The notes beneath the pieces are model-generated. The model was not told where the DNA came from and ran no database searches. It was given only the letters and a program-made list of their open reading frames with translations. Shown piece after piece: positions 33,324-41,801 of a stretch of 64,000 nt of DNA; the stretch's first letter is position 1, and each line of letters starts with the position of its first letter. This DNA comes from Klenkia soli (lineage in GTDB: Bacteria; Actinomycetota; Actinomycetes; Mycobacteriales; Geodermatophilaceae). The translations under genes and the position numbers were made by a program. The stretch spans positions 1 through 64,000 of the forward strand of contig NZ_FNIR01000017.1 of assembly GCF_900103975.1 (NCBI RefSeq), given 5' to 3'.

Positions 33324-34263
33324 CCCCGGCGACCCGGTCGAGGAAGGCGCCGAAGGGCGCGCCCATCGAGGCGCTGGAGTGGCCGGCGTCGCCCACCACC
33401 ACGAGCTCGCCGGCCGGCCAGGCCCGGTGCAGCGCCCAGGCCGTGCCGAGCGGGCCGCTGACGTCGAACCGGCCGTGCACCATGATCCCCGGGATGCCGG
33501 CGAGCCGGTGGGCGTCGCGGAGCACCTGCCCGGGTTCGAGGAAGCAGCCGCGGGCCCAGTAGTGGGTGACCACCCGGCAGATGGCCAGCTGGTCGGTCGG
33601 CGCCATGACCGTGAAGCGGGGCCGGTGGTCCGGGGCGAGCGAGACGTGGGCGTCCTCCCAGGCGCACCACGCGGCCGCGGCGTCGGCGCGCACGCGGGGG
33701 TCGGGGTCGTGCAGCAGCCGGTCGTAGGCGGCGGGGAGGTCGGCGGCGTGGCCGACGTGCCCGGCGAAGGCCTCCCACTCGCGCGGGAAGACCCGGCCGA
33801 CGTCGCGGGTGATCCAGTCGATCTCGCCCTGGTCACCGCTGGTGATCGCGACCAGGCACAGCTCGGTCACCCGCTCGGGGAACGTCTCCGCGTAGACCAG
33901 CGCCAGCGTCACGCCCCACGACCCGCCCCACACGAGCCACCGGTCGATGCCCAGGTGCTCGCGCAGCCGTTCGAGGTCGGCGACCAGGTGCTGGGTGGTG
34001 TTCGCCGAGAGGTCGACCTCGGGTTCGCCCGCGAACGGTGTGCTGCGGCCGCAGTTGCGCTGGTCGAACAGCACGATGCGGTAGCGCTCGGGGTCGAAGG
34101 AGCGGCGCATGCCGGGGCTGCTGCGACCACCCGGGCCGCCGTGCAGCACCACGGCGGGCTTGCCGTGGGGGTTGCCCGAGGTCTCCCAGTAGAGCCGGTG
34201 CCCGTCGCCGACGTCGAGCATCCCGCTGTCGTGCGGCTCGATCGCCGGGTACTGCGCAGCCAT
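33316..34263 (-). CDS. pip: Proline iminopeptidase (alpha/beta hydrolase)
   Basis: 315 aa. The oxyanion motif LHGGPGG, the DQRNCGRSTPF block, and the nucleophile elbow GGSWGVTLAL are the S33 prolyl aminopeptidase pattern. The catalytic aspartate region MVHGRFDVSGP and the final histidine (VGDAGHSSAS) are also present. It releases N-terminal proline from peptides in the cytoplasm. It follows nirD on the same strand, but a link to nitrate use is not evident. Confidence 0.92.
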   Translation of the reverse strand: MAAQYPAIEPHDSGMLDVGDGHRLYWETSGNPHGKPAVVLHGGPGGRSSPGMRRSFDPERYRIVLFDQRNCGRSTPFAGEPEVDLSANTTQHLVADLERLREHLGIDRWLVWGGSWGVTLALVYAETFPERVTELCLVAITSGDQGEIDWITRDVGRVFPREWEAFAGHVGHAADLPAAYDRLLHDPDPRVRADAAAAWCAWEDAHVSLAPDHRPRFTVMAPTDQLAICRVVTHYWARGCFLEPGQVLRDAHRLAGIPGIMVHGRFDVSGPLGTAWALHRAWPAGELVVVGDAGHSSASMGAPFGAFLDRVAGVS

Positions 34264-34294
34264 GCCCCCACCCTGCCACCCGTGGGCCGCGGTG

Positions 34295-34606
34295 TCAGAC
34301 CTCGACGACGAGGTGGCCGTCCGCCTCGCGGACCGCGTAGACCGGCAGCGGGCCCGCGCCGGTCGTCGGGGTGCCGTCCCAGCGCCAGGCGTTGAGGTGC
34401 AGCGGGCACACCACCACGCGGGCGTCGCTCTGGCCGTCGGCGATGGGTCCGCCGGCGTGCGGGCAGACCGCGGCGACCGCGCGCAGCGAGCCGTCGCGCA
34501 GCCGGAAGACCGCCACCGACGTGTCGCCGGCGGTGAAAGCGCGGCCCTCCCCCACCGGCACCTCGTCGGCCCGGCCGACCACGTGGGCGGTCACGGTCGT
34601 CGTCAT
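34295..34606 (-). CDS. nirD: Nitrite reductase small subunit, Rieske-type (NirD)
   Basis: 103 aa Rieske [2Fe-2S] protein. The two cluster motifs CPHAGG and CPLH (CxH...CxxH) are complete, so a cluster should bind; many NirD homologues have lost these ligands, so this is worth noting. The ATG at 34606 overlaps the nirB stop as ATGA, indicating coupled synthesis of the two subunits. Confidence 0.92.
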   Translation of the reverse strand: MTTTVTAHVVGRADEVPVGEGRAFTAGDTSVAVFRLRDGSLRAVAAVCPHAGGPIADGQSDARVVVCPLHLNAWRWDGTPTTGAGPLPVYAVREADGHLVVEV

Positions 34607-37122
34607 CGGACCGGCACCTGCGGAAGCACGGTCAGCGGCAGCGACGTGCGGAACTGCCCCGGCGACGCCGGCTCCGCCCGGTCGCGGGCCCACGGGTCGG
34701 TGTAGGCGTCGACCGAGCGCTGGATGCCCTCGTCGAGCGCGGCGCACAGACCCTCGCTGTCCTCCAGCAGCACCGCCTTCAGCCGGTCGAGGCCGAAGCG
34801 CGGCACGAAGTCGTAGGTGCGCTCGAGCCAGTTGCCGTTCTCCCGGTAGAGCTGCAGGAACCGGCCGGTCAGCTCCAGCACCTCGGCCGTGGTGGAGACG
34901 GTGGCCAGCAGGTCGCCCTTGCGCACCGAGGCACCGGCGGCGCCGCCGACGTAGACCTCCCACCGGCCCTTGCCGGTGGCCACGACACCGACGTCCTTGA
35001 CGTAGGCCTCGGCGCAGTTCCGCGGGCAGCCGACCACGGCCATCTTGATCTTGGCCGGGCTCTCGACGCCCTGGAACCGGGTCTCCAGGTCGATGCCGAG
35101 CTGGGTGGAGTCGTCCAGGCCGAAGCGGCAGAAGTCGCTGCCCACGCAGGTCTTCACCGTGCGCATCGACTTGCCGTAGGCGTAGCCCGAGGGCATGTCG
35201 AGGTCGGCCCACACCTTCGGCAGGTCCTCCTTGCGGATGCCGAGCAGGTCGATCCGCTGGCCACCGGTGATCTTGACCATCGGCACGTCGTACTTCTCCG
35301 CGACGTCGGCGATCTTGCGCAGCTGGTCGGGGGTGGTGACCCCGCCCTTCATCTGCGGGACGACGGAGAACGTGCCGTCGCGCTGGATGTTGGCGTGCAC
35401 CCGGTCGTTGACGAACGTGGCGTCGGGCTCGGTGACGTAGTCGCTGCCCCAGATCATCTTGAGCAGGCTGGCCAGCCCCATCTTCGACTTCGCGTCCTCC
35501 TCGCCGCCCCGGGCGAGGGTGGCGAAGACGGCGGAGACGCTGCGCAGGTCGTGCCGCTTGATCGCCGCGATCAGCTCGGGCTTGGGCATCGGCACACCCG
35601 GCACGTACCAGGACGCCGACTCCTCCTCGGTGAGGGCGCCGTCGGCGGCCCACTCGACGATCCGCTGCACCAGGCCCTTGCACGAGCCGCAGCCCTTGCC
35701 GGCGCGGGTGGCGTCCATGACCTTCGGCAGCGAGGTGCAGCCGTCGGCGACGGCACCGCAGATCCGGTCCTTGGTGACGCCGTTGCAGTTGCAGACCTGG
35801 GAGTCGCCGGGCAGCTCGGCCACGCCCACCTCGGCGTCGCCGTCGGAGAGGTCGACCAGCAGCTTGATCCGCTCGGCCGGCAGCGGCGTGCGCCGGTCGA
35901 AGGCCTGGGTCAGGAAGGCGACCTTGCGGGTGTCGCCGACCAGCGTGGCGCCGATGAGCTGGTCGTCGCGGACGACGACCGAGAGGTACACCCCCCGCTT
36001 GGGCTCGCTGATCACCAGGAACTCGTCGCTGTCCCGCTCGGGGGTGCTCACGCCCATGACCGCGACGTCGACCCCGGCCACCTTGAGCTTGGTCGCCGTC
36101 CGGGAGCCGGTGTAGGCGGCCTCGGGGTCGGCCCCGGTGAGCAGGTCGGCCAGCACGGTGGCGTGCTCCCAGGCGGGGGCGACCAAGCCGTAGACGGTGC
36201 CGCGGTGCTGCGCGCACTCACCGATCGCGTAGACGTCGGGGACGTCGGTGGCGAGGCGGTCGTCGACCAGGATCGCCCGCTCGACCTCGACCCCGGACCG
36301 GACGGCGACGTCGGTGTGCGGGCGCACCCCGGCGGCCACCACGAGCAGGTCGCAGTCCAGGGTGCGGCCGTCCTTGAGCACCACACCGGTGACCCGGTCG
36401 GTGCCCAGCACCTCGGTGGCCATCGCGTCGGTGTGCACGGCGATGCCGAGCTCCTCGACGCTGCGCCGCACCACCCCGCCGGCCTCGACGTCGAGCTGGG
36501 CGTTCATCAACCAGCCCATCGCGTGGACCAGCTCGACCTCCATGCCCTGGGCCTGGAGCGCACGGGCGGCCTCCAGCCCGAGCAGCCCGCCACCCATCAC
36601 CACGGCCTTCCGGTGCGTGCGGGAGGCCGCCAGCATCTGCCGGGTCTCGTCGATGGTGCGGAACCCGACGACGCCGTCCAGGAGTGCGCCGTCGGCGGTG
36701 CGGACGCCGGTCATGGGCGGGATGAACGAGTGGCTGCCGGTGGCCAGCACCAGGTGGTCGTAGGCGGTGGCCGTGCCGTCGGCGGCGTGGACCACCTTGG
36801 CCGCGGTGTCGATGCGCTCGACCCGCACCCCGGCGCGCAGCTCGACGTCGCGCTCGGCGTACCAGTCGTGGCTGTTGAGCACGATGTCGGCCTCGTCGGC
36901 CTCCCCGGCCAGCACCGGGGACAGCATGATCCGGTTGTAGTTGCCGTGCGGTTCGTCGCCGAAGACGGTGATCCGGAAGTGCTCGCCGCCGTCCCGCTCG
37001 AGCACCTCCTCGACGAACCGTGCCCCGGCCATGCCGTTGCCGACCACGACGATCTGCGCGCGCGAGTCGGCCGCCTGCAGGACCGCGAACTCGCGCGTCG
37101 AGCCACCCAGGATCGCCGTCAT
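34603..37122 (-). CDS. nirB: Assimilatory nitrite reductase [NAD(P)H] large subunit
   Basis: 839 aa flavo-siroheme enzyme that reduces nitrite to ammonia. FAD/NAD domains: VVVGNGMAGARFVEE at the N-terminus and VVMGGGLLGLEAARAL around residue 195. A BFD-like [2Fe-2S] domain with CNCNG...GKGCGSC is near residue 445. The nitrite/sulfite reductase domains carry the 4Fe-4S/siroheme cysteines in TCVGSDFCRFG and VVGCPRNCAEA. The ATG at 37122 overlaps the nitrate reductase stop by one base (TGATG). Confidence 0.96.
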   Translation of the reverse strand: MTAILGGSTREFAVLQAADSRAQIVVVGNGMAGARFVEEVLERDGGEHFRITVFGDEPHGNYNRIMLSPVLAGEADEADIVLNSHDWYAERDVELRAGVRVERIDTAAKVVHAADGTATAYDHLVLATGSHSFIPPMTGVRTADGALLDGVVGFRTIDETRQMLAASRTHRKAVVMGGGLLGLEAARALQAQGMEVELVHAMGWLMNAQLDVEAGGVVRRSVEELGIAVHTDAMATEVLGTDRVTGVVLKDGRTLDCDLLVVAAGVRPHTDVAVRSGVEVERAILVDDRLATDVPDVYAIGECAQHRGTVYGLVAPAWEHATVLADLLTGADPEAAYTGSRTATKLKVAGVDVAVMGVSTPERDSDEFLVISEPKRGVYLSVVVRDDQLIGATLVGDTRKVAFLTQAFDRRTPLPAERIKLLVDLSDGDAEVGVAELPGDSQVCNCNGVTKDRICGAVADGCTSLPKVMDATRAGKGCGSCKGLVQRIVEWAADGALTEEESASWYVPGVPMPKPELIAAIKRHDLRSVSAVFATLARGGEEDAKSKMGLASLLKMIWGSDYVTEPDATFVNDRVHANIQRDGTFSVVPQMKGGVTTPDQLRKIADVAEKYDVPMVKITGGQRIDLLGIRKEDLPKVWADLDMPSGYAYGKSMRTVKTCVGSDFCRFGLDDSTQLGIDLETRFQGVESPAKIKMAVVGCPRNCAEAYVKDVGVVATGKGRWEVYVGGAAGASVRKGDLLATVSTTAEVLELTGRFLQLYRENGNWLERTYDFVPRFGLDRLKAVLLEDSEGLCAALDEGIQRSVDAYTDPWARDRAEPASPGQFRTSLPLTVLPQVPVR

Positions 37123-37469
37123 CAGACCTCCACCAGGCCCAGGTCGACCACGAGCTCGCCGGTGATGCCCTCGGGGGCGGCGACGTGCAGGGTGACGACG
37201 CTGCCGCCGGGGAGGTCCTCGACCACCCGCAGCGGCACGTGCACGTCGCCCCTGGCCCCGATCGGGAACCAGCGCATCGGCTCGCCGTCGCGCACCAGCA
37301 GCACGTAGACCAGCTCGGGCGTGGAGTTGCCGCCGCGGAAGTACAGCGCCTGGGCACTCGCGCCGGCGGGCACGGTGTAGGTGAGCGCCGGGTCGACGGG
37401 GCCGGGCTTGGTGAGGCCCTCGCCGGTGATCGGGTAGACGCCCTGCAGGAACCTCGGGGTGCTCTTCAC
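37122..37469 (-). CDS. Possible separate product: internal in-frame start for the NasA C-terminal domain
   Basis: Within nasA, GTG at 37469 (Val 734) is in frame and is preceded by GGAGGAG (37486-37480) with 10-nt spacing. This is the best SD in the nitrate cluster. The product would be a 115-aa beta-rich protein starting KSTPRFLQGVYPITGEG. I recall similar stand-alone small proteins next to actinobacterial nitrite reductases, so the fusion may be recent, with the old start still used. Listed as an alternative product, not an extra locus. Confidence 0.4.
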   Translation of the reverse strand: MKSTPRFLQGVYPITGEGLTKPGPVDPALTYTVPAGASAQALYFRGGNSTPELVYVLLVRDGEPMRWFPIGARGDVHVPLRVVEDLPGGSVVTLHVAAPEGITGELVVDLGLVEV

Positions 37470-39668
37470 GGCTGCGGTTCTCCTCCGGGTGGGGGTGAGC
37501 GGGGTGCGGGGTGCGGTCTCGAGGACGAGGGGCACCGGTTGGGAGATCGGGGCGGGCACCTGCTCGACGGGTCCGCCGACGCGGGCGACGGCGACCGCGC
37601 AGGTCTTGAAGGCCGGCATGCGGCTGATCGGGTCGAGGGCGGCGTCGGTGAGCGCGTTGGCGCTGGACCCGCCGCCCCAGTGGAAGGGCGCGAAGACGAC
37701 GTCCGGGCGGATGGCGTCGGTGACCGTGGCGGTGAACCGGGCCTTGCCGCGACGGGTGGTCAGCTCGACGACGTCGTCGTGCGCGATGCCGTGCTGGGCG
37801 GCGAGGTCGGGGTGCAGCTCGCAGCGCGGGGCCGGGGCCACGAGCTGCAGGCTGCGGGAGCGCCGGCTCTGGGTGCCCGACTGGTACTGGGCCATCACCC
37901 GGCCGGTGGTGAGCACGTAGGGGTGCTCGGCGTCCGGGGGCTCGTGCGCGCCGACGTGCTCGACGGCGACGAACCGGGCCCGACCGTCCGGGGTCGGGAA
38001 GCGGTCGAGGAACAGCCGCGGGGTGCCGGGGTGCGCAGGCGTCGGGCAGGGCCAGAACACGCCCTGCTCGGCGTCCACCCGGTCCCAGGTGATGCCTGCG
38101 TAGTCGGCCTTGCCGCCGGCGCTGGCCCGGCCGAGCTCGGCGAAGACGGTCTCGGGGTCGGCGCTGAAGTGCGCCCCGGCGCCGAGCCGGTCGGCCAGGT
38201 CGGCCATGAGCGCGAGGTCGTCGCGGGCCTCGCCGGGCGGGTCGAGTGACTTGCGTCGGCGGATGACCCGGCCCTCGAGGTTGGTCATGGTGCCGTCCTC
38301 CTCCGCCCACATGGCGCTGGGCAGGACGACGTCGGCGAGCTCCGCGGTCTCGGACAGGAAGAAGTCGCTGACCACGAGGAACTCGAGATCGCGCAGCCGC
38401 CGGACCACGCGGCGGGCGTCGGGGGCCGAGACCGCCACGTTGGAGGCGAGCACCAGGAGGGCGTGCACGTCGCGGCCCAGGGCGTCGAGCAGCTCGAAGG
38501 CGCTGCGACCGGGCTGCGGCAGGTCGGCGGGGTCGACGCCCCACACGGCGGCGACGTGCGCCCGCGCGGCGGGGTCGCCCAGCATCCGGTAGCCGGGCAG
38601 CTGGTCGGCCTTCTGCCCGTGCTCGCGGCCGCCCTGGCCGTTGCCCTGCCCGGTGACGGTGCCCCAGCCGCTGCCCGGGCGGCCGACCAGGCCGAGGGCC
38701 AGCGCCAGGTTGATCCACGCCTGCGCGGTGTCGGTGCCGTTGCGGTGCTGCTCGGCGCCGCGGGCGGTCAGCACGATCGCGTTCTCGGCCTGCGCGAGGG
38801 CGAGCACGGTCCGGCGCATCTGCGCCACCGGCACCCCCGTCAGCCGCTCGACCCGGTCGGGCCAGTACGCCTGCACCGAGGCCCGGACGGCGTCCCACCC
38901 GGTCGTGCGGGCGGCGACGTACTGCTCGTCGACCAGGCCATCGGCGACCGCGATGTGCAGCAGTCCGTTGGCCAGCGCAAGGTCGGTGCCGGGCAGGGCC
39001 TGCAGGTGCAGCTCGGCGGCGCGGGCGGTCGCCGTCCGGCGGGGGTCGACGACGAACAACCGGCCGCCCTTCTCCCGGGAGGCGTCCAGGTACTGCATCG
39101 CCGGCGGCATGGTGTCGGCCGGGTTGCTGCCCACCAGCAGCAGGACGTCGGCCCCGCCGACGTCGGCCAGCGGGAACGGCAGGCCGCGGTCCAGGCCGAA
39201 CGCGCGGTTGGCCGCACCGGCCGCCGAGGACATGCAGAAGCGGCCGTTGTAGTCGATCTGCGAGGTGCGCAGCGCGACCCGGGCGAACTTGCCGAACTGG
39301 TAGGCCTGCTCGTTGGTCAGCCCACCGCCGCCGAAGCAGCCGACCGCGTCGCGGCCGTGTCCGGCCTGGGTGGCGTGGATGCCGGCGACCACGAGGTCGA
39401 GGGCGGCGTCCCAGCTGGTCTCCACGAACGGCGACGTGCGGTCGCCGGGGGTGCTGCGGACCAGCGGTCGGGTCAGCCGCTCGGGGTGGTCGAGCAGCTC
39501 GGGGGCCGACCAACCCTTGGAGCACAGGCCACCGCGGTTGGTCGGGAAGTCGGCCGGGACGAGGGTGGCCGGCCGGTCGCCGGCGGTCAGCGCGATGCCG
39601 CACTGCAGGGCGCAGTAGGGGCAGTGGGTCTGCGTCGTCCGGGTGCGGGGCGGCGCTGGGGTGGGCAC
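37122..39668 (-). CDS. nasA: Assimilatory nitrate reductase catalytic subunit with fused C-terminal domain
   Basis: 848 aa Mo-bisMGD oxidoreductase that reduces nitrate to nitrite. The N-terminal [4Fe-4S] site is HCPYCALQCGI plus GGLCSKG (Cys 16, 19, 23, 49). Molybdopterin domains follow (CFGGGGLTNEQAYQFGKFAR, LLVGSNPADTMPPAMQYLD, TGQGNGQGGREHG, HPYVLTTGRVMAQYQSGTQS). Residues ~734-848 form an extra beta-rich module starting VKSTPRFLQGVYPITGEGL. GTG 39668 is chosen because the Fe-S motif follows at once, as in NasA. The longer in-frame reading to 39773 adds unrelated sequence. First gene of nasA-nirB-nirD. Confidence 0.93.
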   Translation of the reverse strand: MPTPAPPRTRTTQTHCPYCALQCGIALTAGDRPATLVPADFPTNRGGLCSKGWSAPELLDHPERLTRPLVRSTPGDRTSPFVETSWDAALDLVVAGIHATQAGHGRDAVGCFGGGGLTNEQAYQFGKFARVALRTSQIDYNGRFCMSSAAGAANRAFGLDRGLPFPLADVGGADVLLLVGSNPADTMPPAMQYLDASREKGGRLFVVDPRRTATARAAELHLQALPGTDLALANGLLHIAVADGLVDEQYVAARTTGWDAVRASVQAYWPDRVERLTGVPVAQMRRTVLALAQAENAIVLTARGAEQHRNGTDTAQAWINLALALGLVGRPGSGWGTVTGQGNGQGGREHGQKADQLPGYRMLGDPAARAHVAAVWGVDPADLPQPGRSAFELLDALGRDVHALLVLASNVAVSAPDARRVVRRLRDLEFLVVSDFFLSETAELADVVLPSAMWAEEDGTMTNLEGRVIRRRKSLDPPGEARDDLALMADLADRLGAGAHFSADPETVFAELGRASAGGKADYAGITWDRVDAEQGVFWPCPTPAHPGTPRLFLDRFPTPDGRARFVAVEHVGAHEPPDAEHPYVLTTGRVMAQYQSGTQSRRSRSLQLVAPAPRCELHPDLAAQHGIAHDDVVELTTRRGKARFTATVTDAIRPDVVFAPFHWGGGSSANALTDAALDPISRMPAFKTCAVAVARVGGPVEQVPAPISQPVPLVLETAPRTPLTPTRRRTAAVKSTPRFLQGVYPITGEGLTKPGPVDPALTYTVPAGASAQALYFRGGNSTPELVYVLLVRDGEPMRWFPIGARGDVHVPLRVVEDLPGGSVVTLHVAAPEGITGELVVDLGLVEV
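37480..37486 (-). promoter_or_regulatory. Internal Shine-Dalgarno sequence inside nasA
   Basis: GGAGGAG on the minus strand is a full anti-SD match located in the codons of the Arg-rich linker (RRRTAA) between the molybdopterin enzyme and its C-terminal domain. Its place right before an in-frame GTG suggests use for internal initiation. Confidence 0.5.
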
Positions 39669-39713
39669 GTGGGCGAGCCTGCAGACGGCCCGTGTCCGGT
39701 CCGCTGCGCCGAC

Positions 39714-39729
39714 GTCAAGGTCGCGTTCC
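39714..39729 (-). promoter_or_regulatory. Possible GlnR half-site pair upstream of nasA
   Basis: On the minus strand GGAAC-N6-TTGAC fits the AC-N9-AC core of GlnR boxes with one mismatch to GnAAC-N6-GTnAC. It is centred about 53 bases upstream of the nasA GTG, a good position for an activator if the transcript begins at or near the start codon. The match is weak. Confidence 0.3.
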
Positions 39730-39849
39730 GTCGTCCTCACCGGCGGGCGGGGGCCACCGTGCGGTCGGTTCATCCCTCGGGGTCATGCAGCCCGGGCGCT
39801 CGTTGCCGATGACCTCGGGGACGCACCCCGACATCGAGGAGAAGCACCC

Positions 39850-40419
39850 GTGACCGCCACCGACGACCTCGTCGAGCGCAACCGCACCTGGTCGGCCGCC
39901 CAGGCGCCGTCCGACCTGCCCATCCAGCCGCGGCTGCACGTCGCCGTGGTCACCTGCATGGACTCGCGGCTCGACCTCTTCGACGTCCTGGGGCTGGCCC
40001 CGGGTGAGGCGCACGTGCTGCGCAACGCCGGCGGCATCGTCACCGACGACGTCGTGCGGTCGCTGGCCATCTCCCAGCGCAAGCTCGGCACCCGCGAGGT
40101 GGTGCTCGTGCACCACACCGACTGCGGCATGCAGAAGATCACCGACGACGGGTTCCGGGCCGAGCTGCAGGCCGCCAGCGGGGTCGCGCCCTCGTTCGCG
40201 ATCGAGACCTTCACCGACCTCGAGGAGGACGTCGCCCAGTCGGTGCGCCGGGTGCGGCGCTCGGCGTTCCTGCTGTACCCCGAAGCGGTGCGCGGGTTCG
40301 TGCACGACGTGGCCAGCCACGAGCTGCGCGAGGTCGTGGTGCCCGGGCGGGCCGAGCGCCGCGAGCGCGACCTCGACCGCGAGCGCGGCGTCAGTCCAGT
40401 CCGCCTCGCTGCCTCTTGA
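39850..40419 (+). CDS. Beta-class carbonic anhydrase
   Basis: 189 aa. Zinc ligands and the catalytic dyad are visible in VTCMDSRLDLFD (Cys, Asp-Arg) and VLVHHTDCGM (His-x2-Cys). HVLRNAGGIVTDDVVRSL is the conserved active-site helix. It interconverts CO2 and bicarbonate, probably in the cytoplasm. GTG 39850 has GAGGAGA upstream. The last ~10 codons run antisense to the end of arfB (29-bp overlap) and give an Arg/Glu-rich tail longer than in related proteins. Confidence 0.92.
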   Translation: MTATDDLVERNRTWSAAQAPSDLPIQPRLHVAVVTCMDSRLDLFDVLGLAPGEAHVLRNAGGIVTDDVVRSLAISQRKLGTREVVLVHHTDCGMQKITDDGFRAELQAASGVAPSFAIETFTDLEEDVAQSVRRVRRSAFLLYPEAVRGFVHDVASHELREVVVPGRAERRERDLDRERGVSPVRLAAS

Positions 40420-40828
40420 GCTGCCCGCGCTGCTTCTTGGCGGTGATCCTGCGTTCCTTCGAGCCGCGGGTCGGCTTCGTCCTCCTGCGCGGCGGGGCCG
40501 GGGGCGCCAGCGCCTGACCGATGGCCATGGCCATGCGGGCGCGGGCGGCCTCGCGGTTGCGCAGCTGCTGCCGGTGCTCGGACGCCGCGATGGTGAGGAC
40601 GCCGTCCACCAGCCGTGACCCGAGCCGCTCGGCGAGGCGGGCCTGCTGGTGCTCGGTCAGGCCGGGGACGTCCAGCACGTGCACCGACAGCTCGACCCGG
40701 CTGTCGGCGGTGTTGACACCCTGCCCGCCCGGGCCCGAGGAGCGGCTGAACCGCCAGCCGAGCATGCCCGCGGGCACGACCAGCCGCGGGGTGACCGGGA
40801 GGTCGCCTGCGGGGTCGTCGGTGGGCAC
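40391..40828 (-). CDS. arfB: Alternative ribosome-rescue factor ArfB (GGQ peptidyl-tRNA hydrolase)
   Basis: 145 aa, with the catalytic GGQ in SRSSGPGGQGVNTADSRVEL and a Lys/Arg-rich C-terminal tail (RRRTKPTRGSKERRITAKKQ) that in ArfB enters the empty mRNA channel. It frees ribosomes stalled without a stop codon. GTG start at 40828. The 3' end overlaps the converging carbonic anhydrase gene. Confidence 0.93.
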   Translation of the reverse strand: MPTDDPAGDLPVTPRLVVPAGMLGWRFSRSSGPGGQGVNTADSRVELSVHVLDVPGLTEHQQARLAERLGSRLVDGVLTIAASEHRQQLRNREAARARMAMAIGQALAPPAPPRRRTKPTRGSKERRITAKKQRGQLKRQRGGLD

Positions 40829-40891
40829 GGCGACCAGTCTCCCGTGACCGGCAACCCGGTTGATCGGCGGACCGGAGGAGGATCGGCGTCC

Positions 40892-41791
40892 GTGCGCTCC
40901 TCCCTCGCCGACGCCCTGGCCGCCGGACCCGTCGTCCTGGACGGCGGGCTCTCCACCGAGCTGGAGTCCCGCGGGCACGACGTGACCAGCGCGCTGTGGT
41001 CGGCGCAGTTGCTGCGGGACGACCCGGGTGCGATCCGCGACGCCCACGCCGCCTTCGAGGCCGCCGGCGCCCAGGTGGCGACCACCGCCAGCTACCAGGC
41101 CACGGTGCCCGGCTTCACCGCCGCCGGGTTCGCCGACGCCGAGGGCCTCATCGCCCGCTCGGTGGAGCTGGCCCGGGAGGGGGCGCCGTCCTCGTGGGTC
41201 GCGGGCTCGGTGGGCCCGTACGGGGCGTACCTGGCCGACGGGTCGGAGTACACCGGCGCGTACCTCTCCTCCGTGGGCGTCGAGGAGCTGAGGGCCTTCC
41301 ACCGGCCGCGGCTCCAGGTGCTCGCCGAGGCCGGCGTGGACGTGCTGGCCTGCGAGACGCTGCCCGGGGCCGCCGAGGTCGAGGCGCTGCTGGCCGAGGT
41401 GACCGCGCTCGACGTCCCCGCCTGGTTCTCGCTGTCCTCGGTCACCGGCCCGGACGGCGTGACCCGCACCCGCCGCGGCGAACCGCTGAGCGACGTCCTG
41501 GGCATGGTCCGCGGGGTCGACCAGGTGGTGGCGGTGGGCGTCAACTGCACCGATCCGGCCTCCGTCGTCCCGGCGGTGGTGTGGGCGCGGGTGGCCAGCG
41601 GCAAGCCGGTCGTCGTCTACCCCAACAGCGGCGAGACCTGGGACGCCGACGCCCGCGCGTGGACCGGGGACGCCGGGGTCGGCGACGTGTCCGCCTGGTT
41701 GTCGGCCGGTGCGCGGCTGGTCGGCGGCTGCTGCCGGGTGCGGCCGGCCCACATCGCGACCGTGGCCGGGACCGTCGGAGGGCTGCACTAG
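40892..41791 (+). CDS. mmuM: Homocysteine S-methyltransferase
   Basis: 299 aa betaine/homocysteine methyltransferase fold. VVLDGGLSTELESRG opens the barrel. Zinc-binding cysteines lie in VGVNCTDP and in LVGGCCRVRPAHI near the C-terminus, and TTASYQATVPGF is characteristic. It makes methionine from homocysteine with S-methylmethionine or SAM as donor. GTG 40892 has GGAGGAGG upstream. Confidence 0.92.
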   Translation: MRSSLADALAAGPVVLDGGLSTELESRGHDVTSALWSAQLLRDDPGAIRDAHAAFEAAGAQVATTASYQATVPGFTAAGFADAEGLIARSVELAREGAPSSWVAGSVGPYGAYLADGSEYTGAYLSSVGVEELRAFHRPRLQVLAEAGVDVLACETLPGAAEVEALLAEVTALDVPAWFSLSSVTGPDGVTRTRRGEPLSDVLGMVRGVDQVVAVGVNCTDPASVVPAVVWARVASGKPVVVYPNSGETWDADARAWTGDAGVGDVSAWLSAGARLVGGCCRVRPAHIATVAGTVGGLH

Positions 41792-41801
41792 CTTCCCCGG
41801 C

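Noticed and set aside
35395-37308. Plus-strand ORF of about 637 codons antisense to nirB/nasA
   Set aside because: His/Gly/Arg-rich low-complexity shadow of the nirB coding strand without domain or SD.
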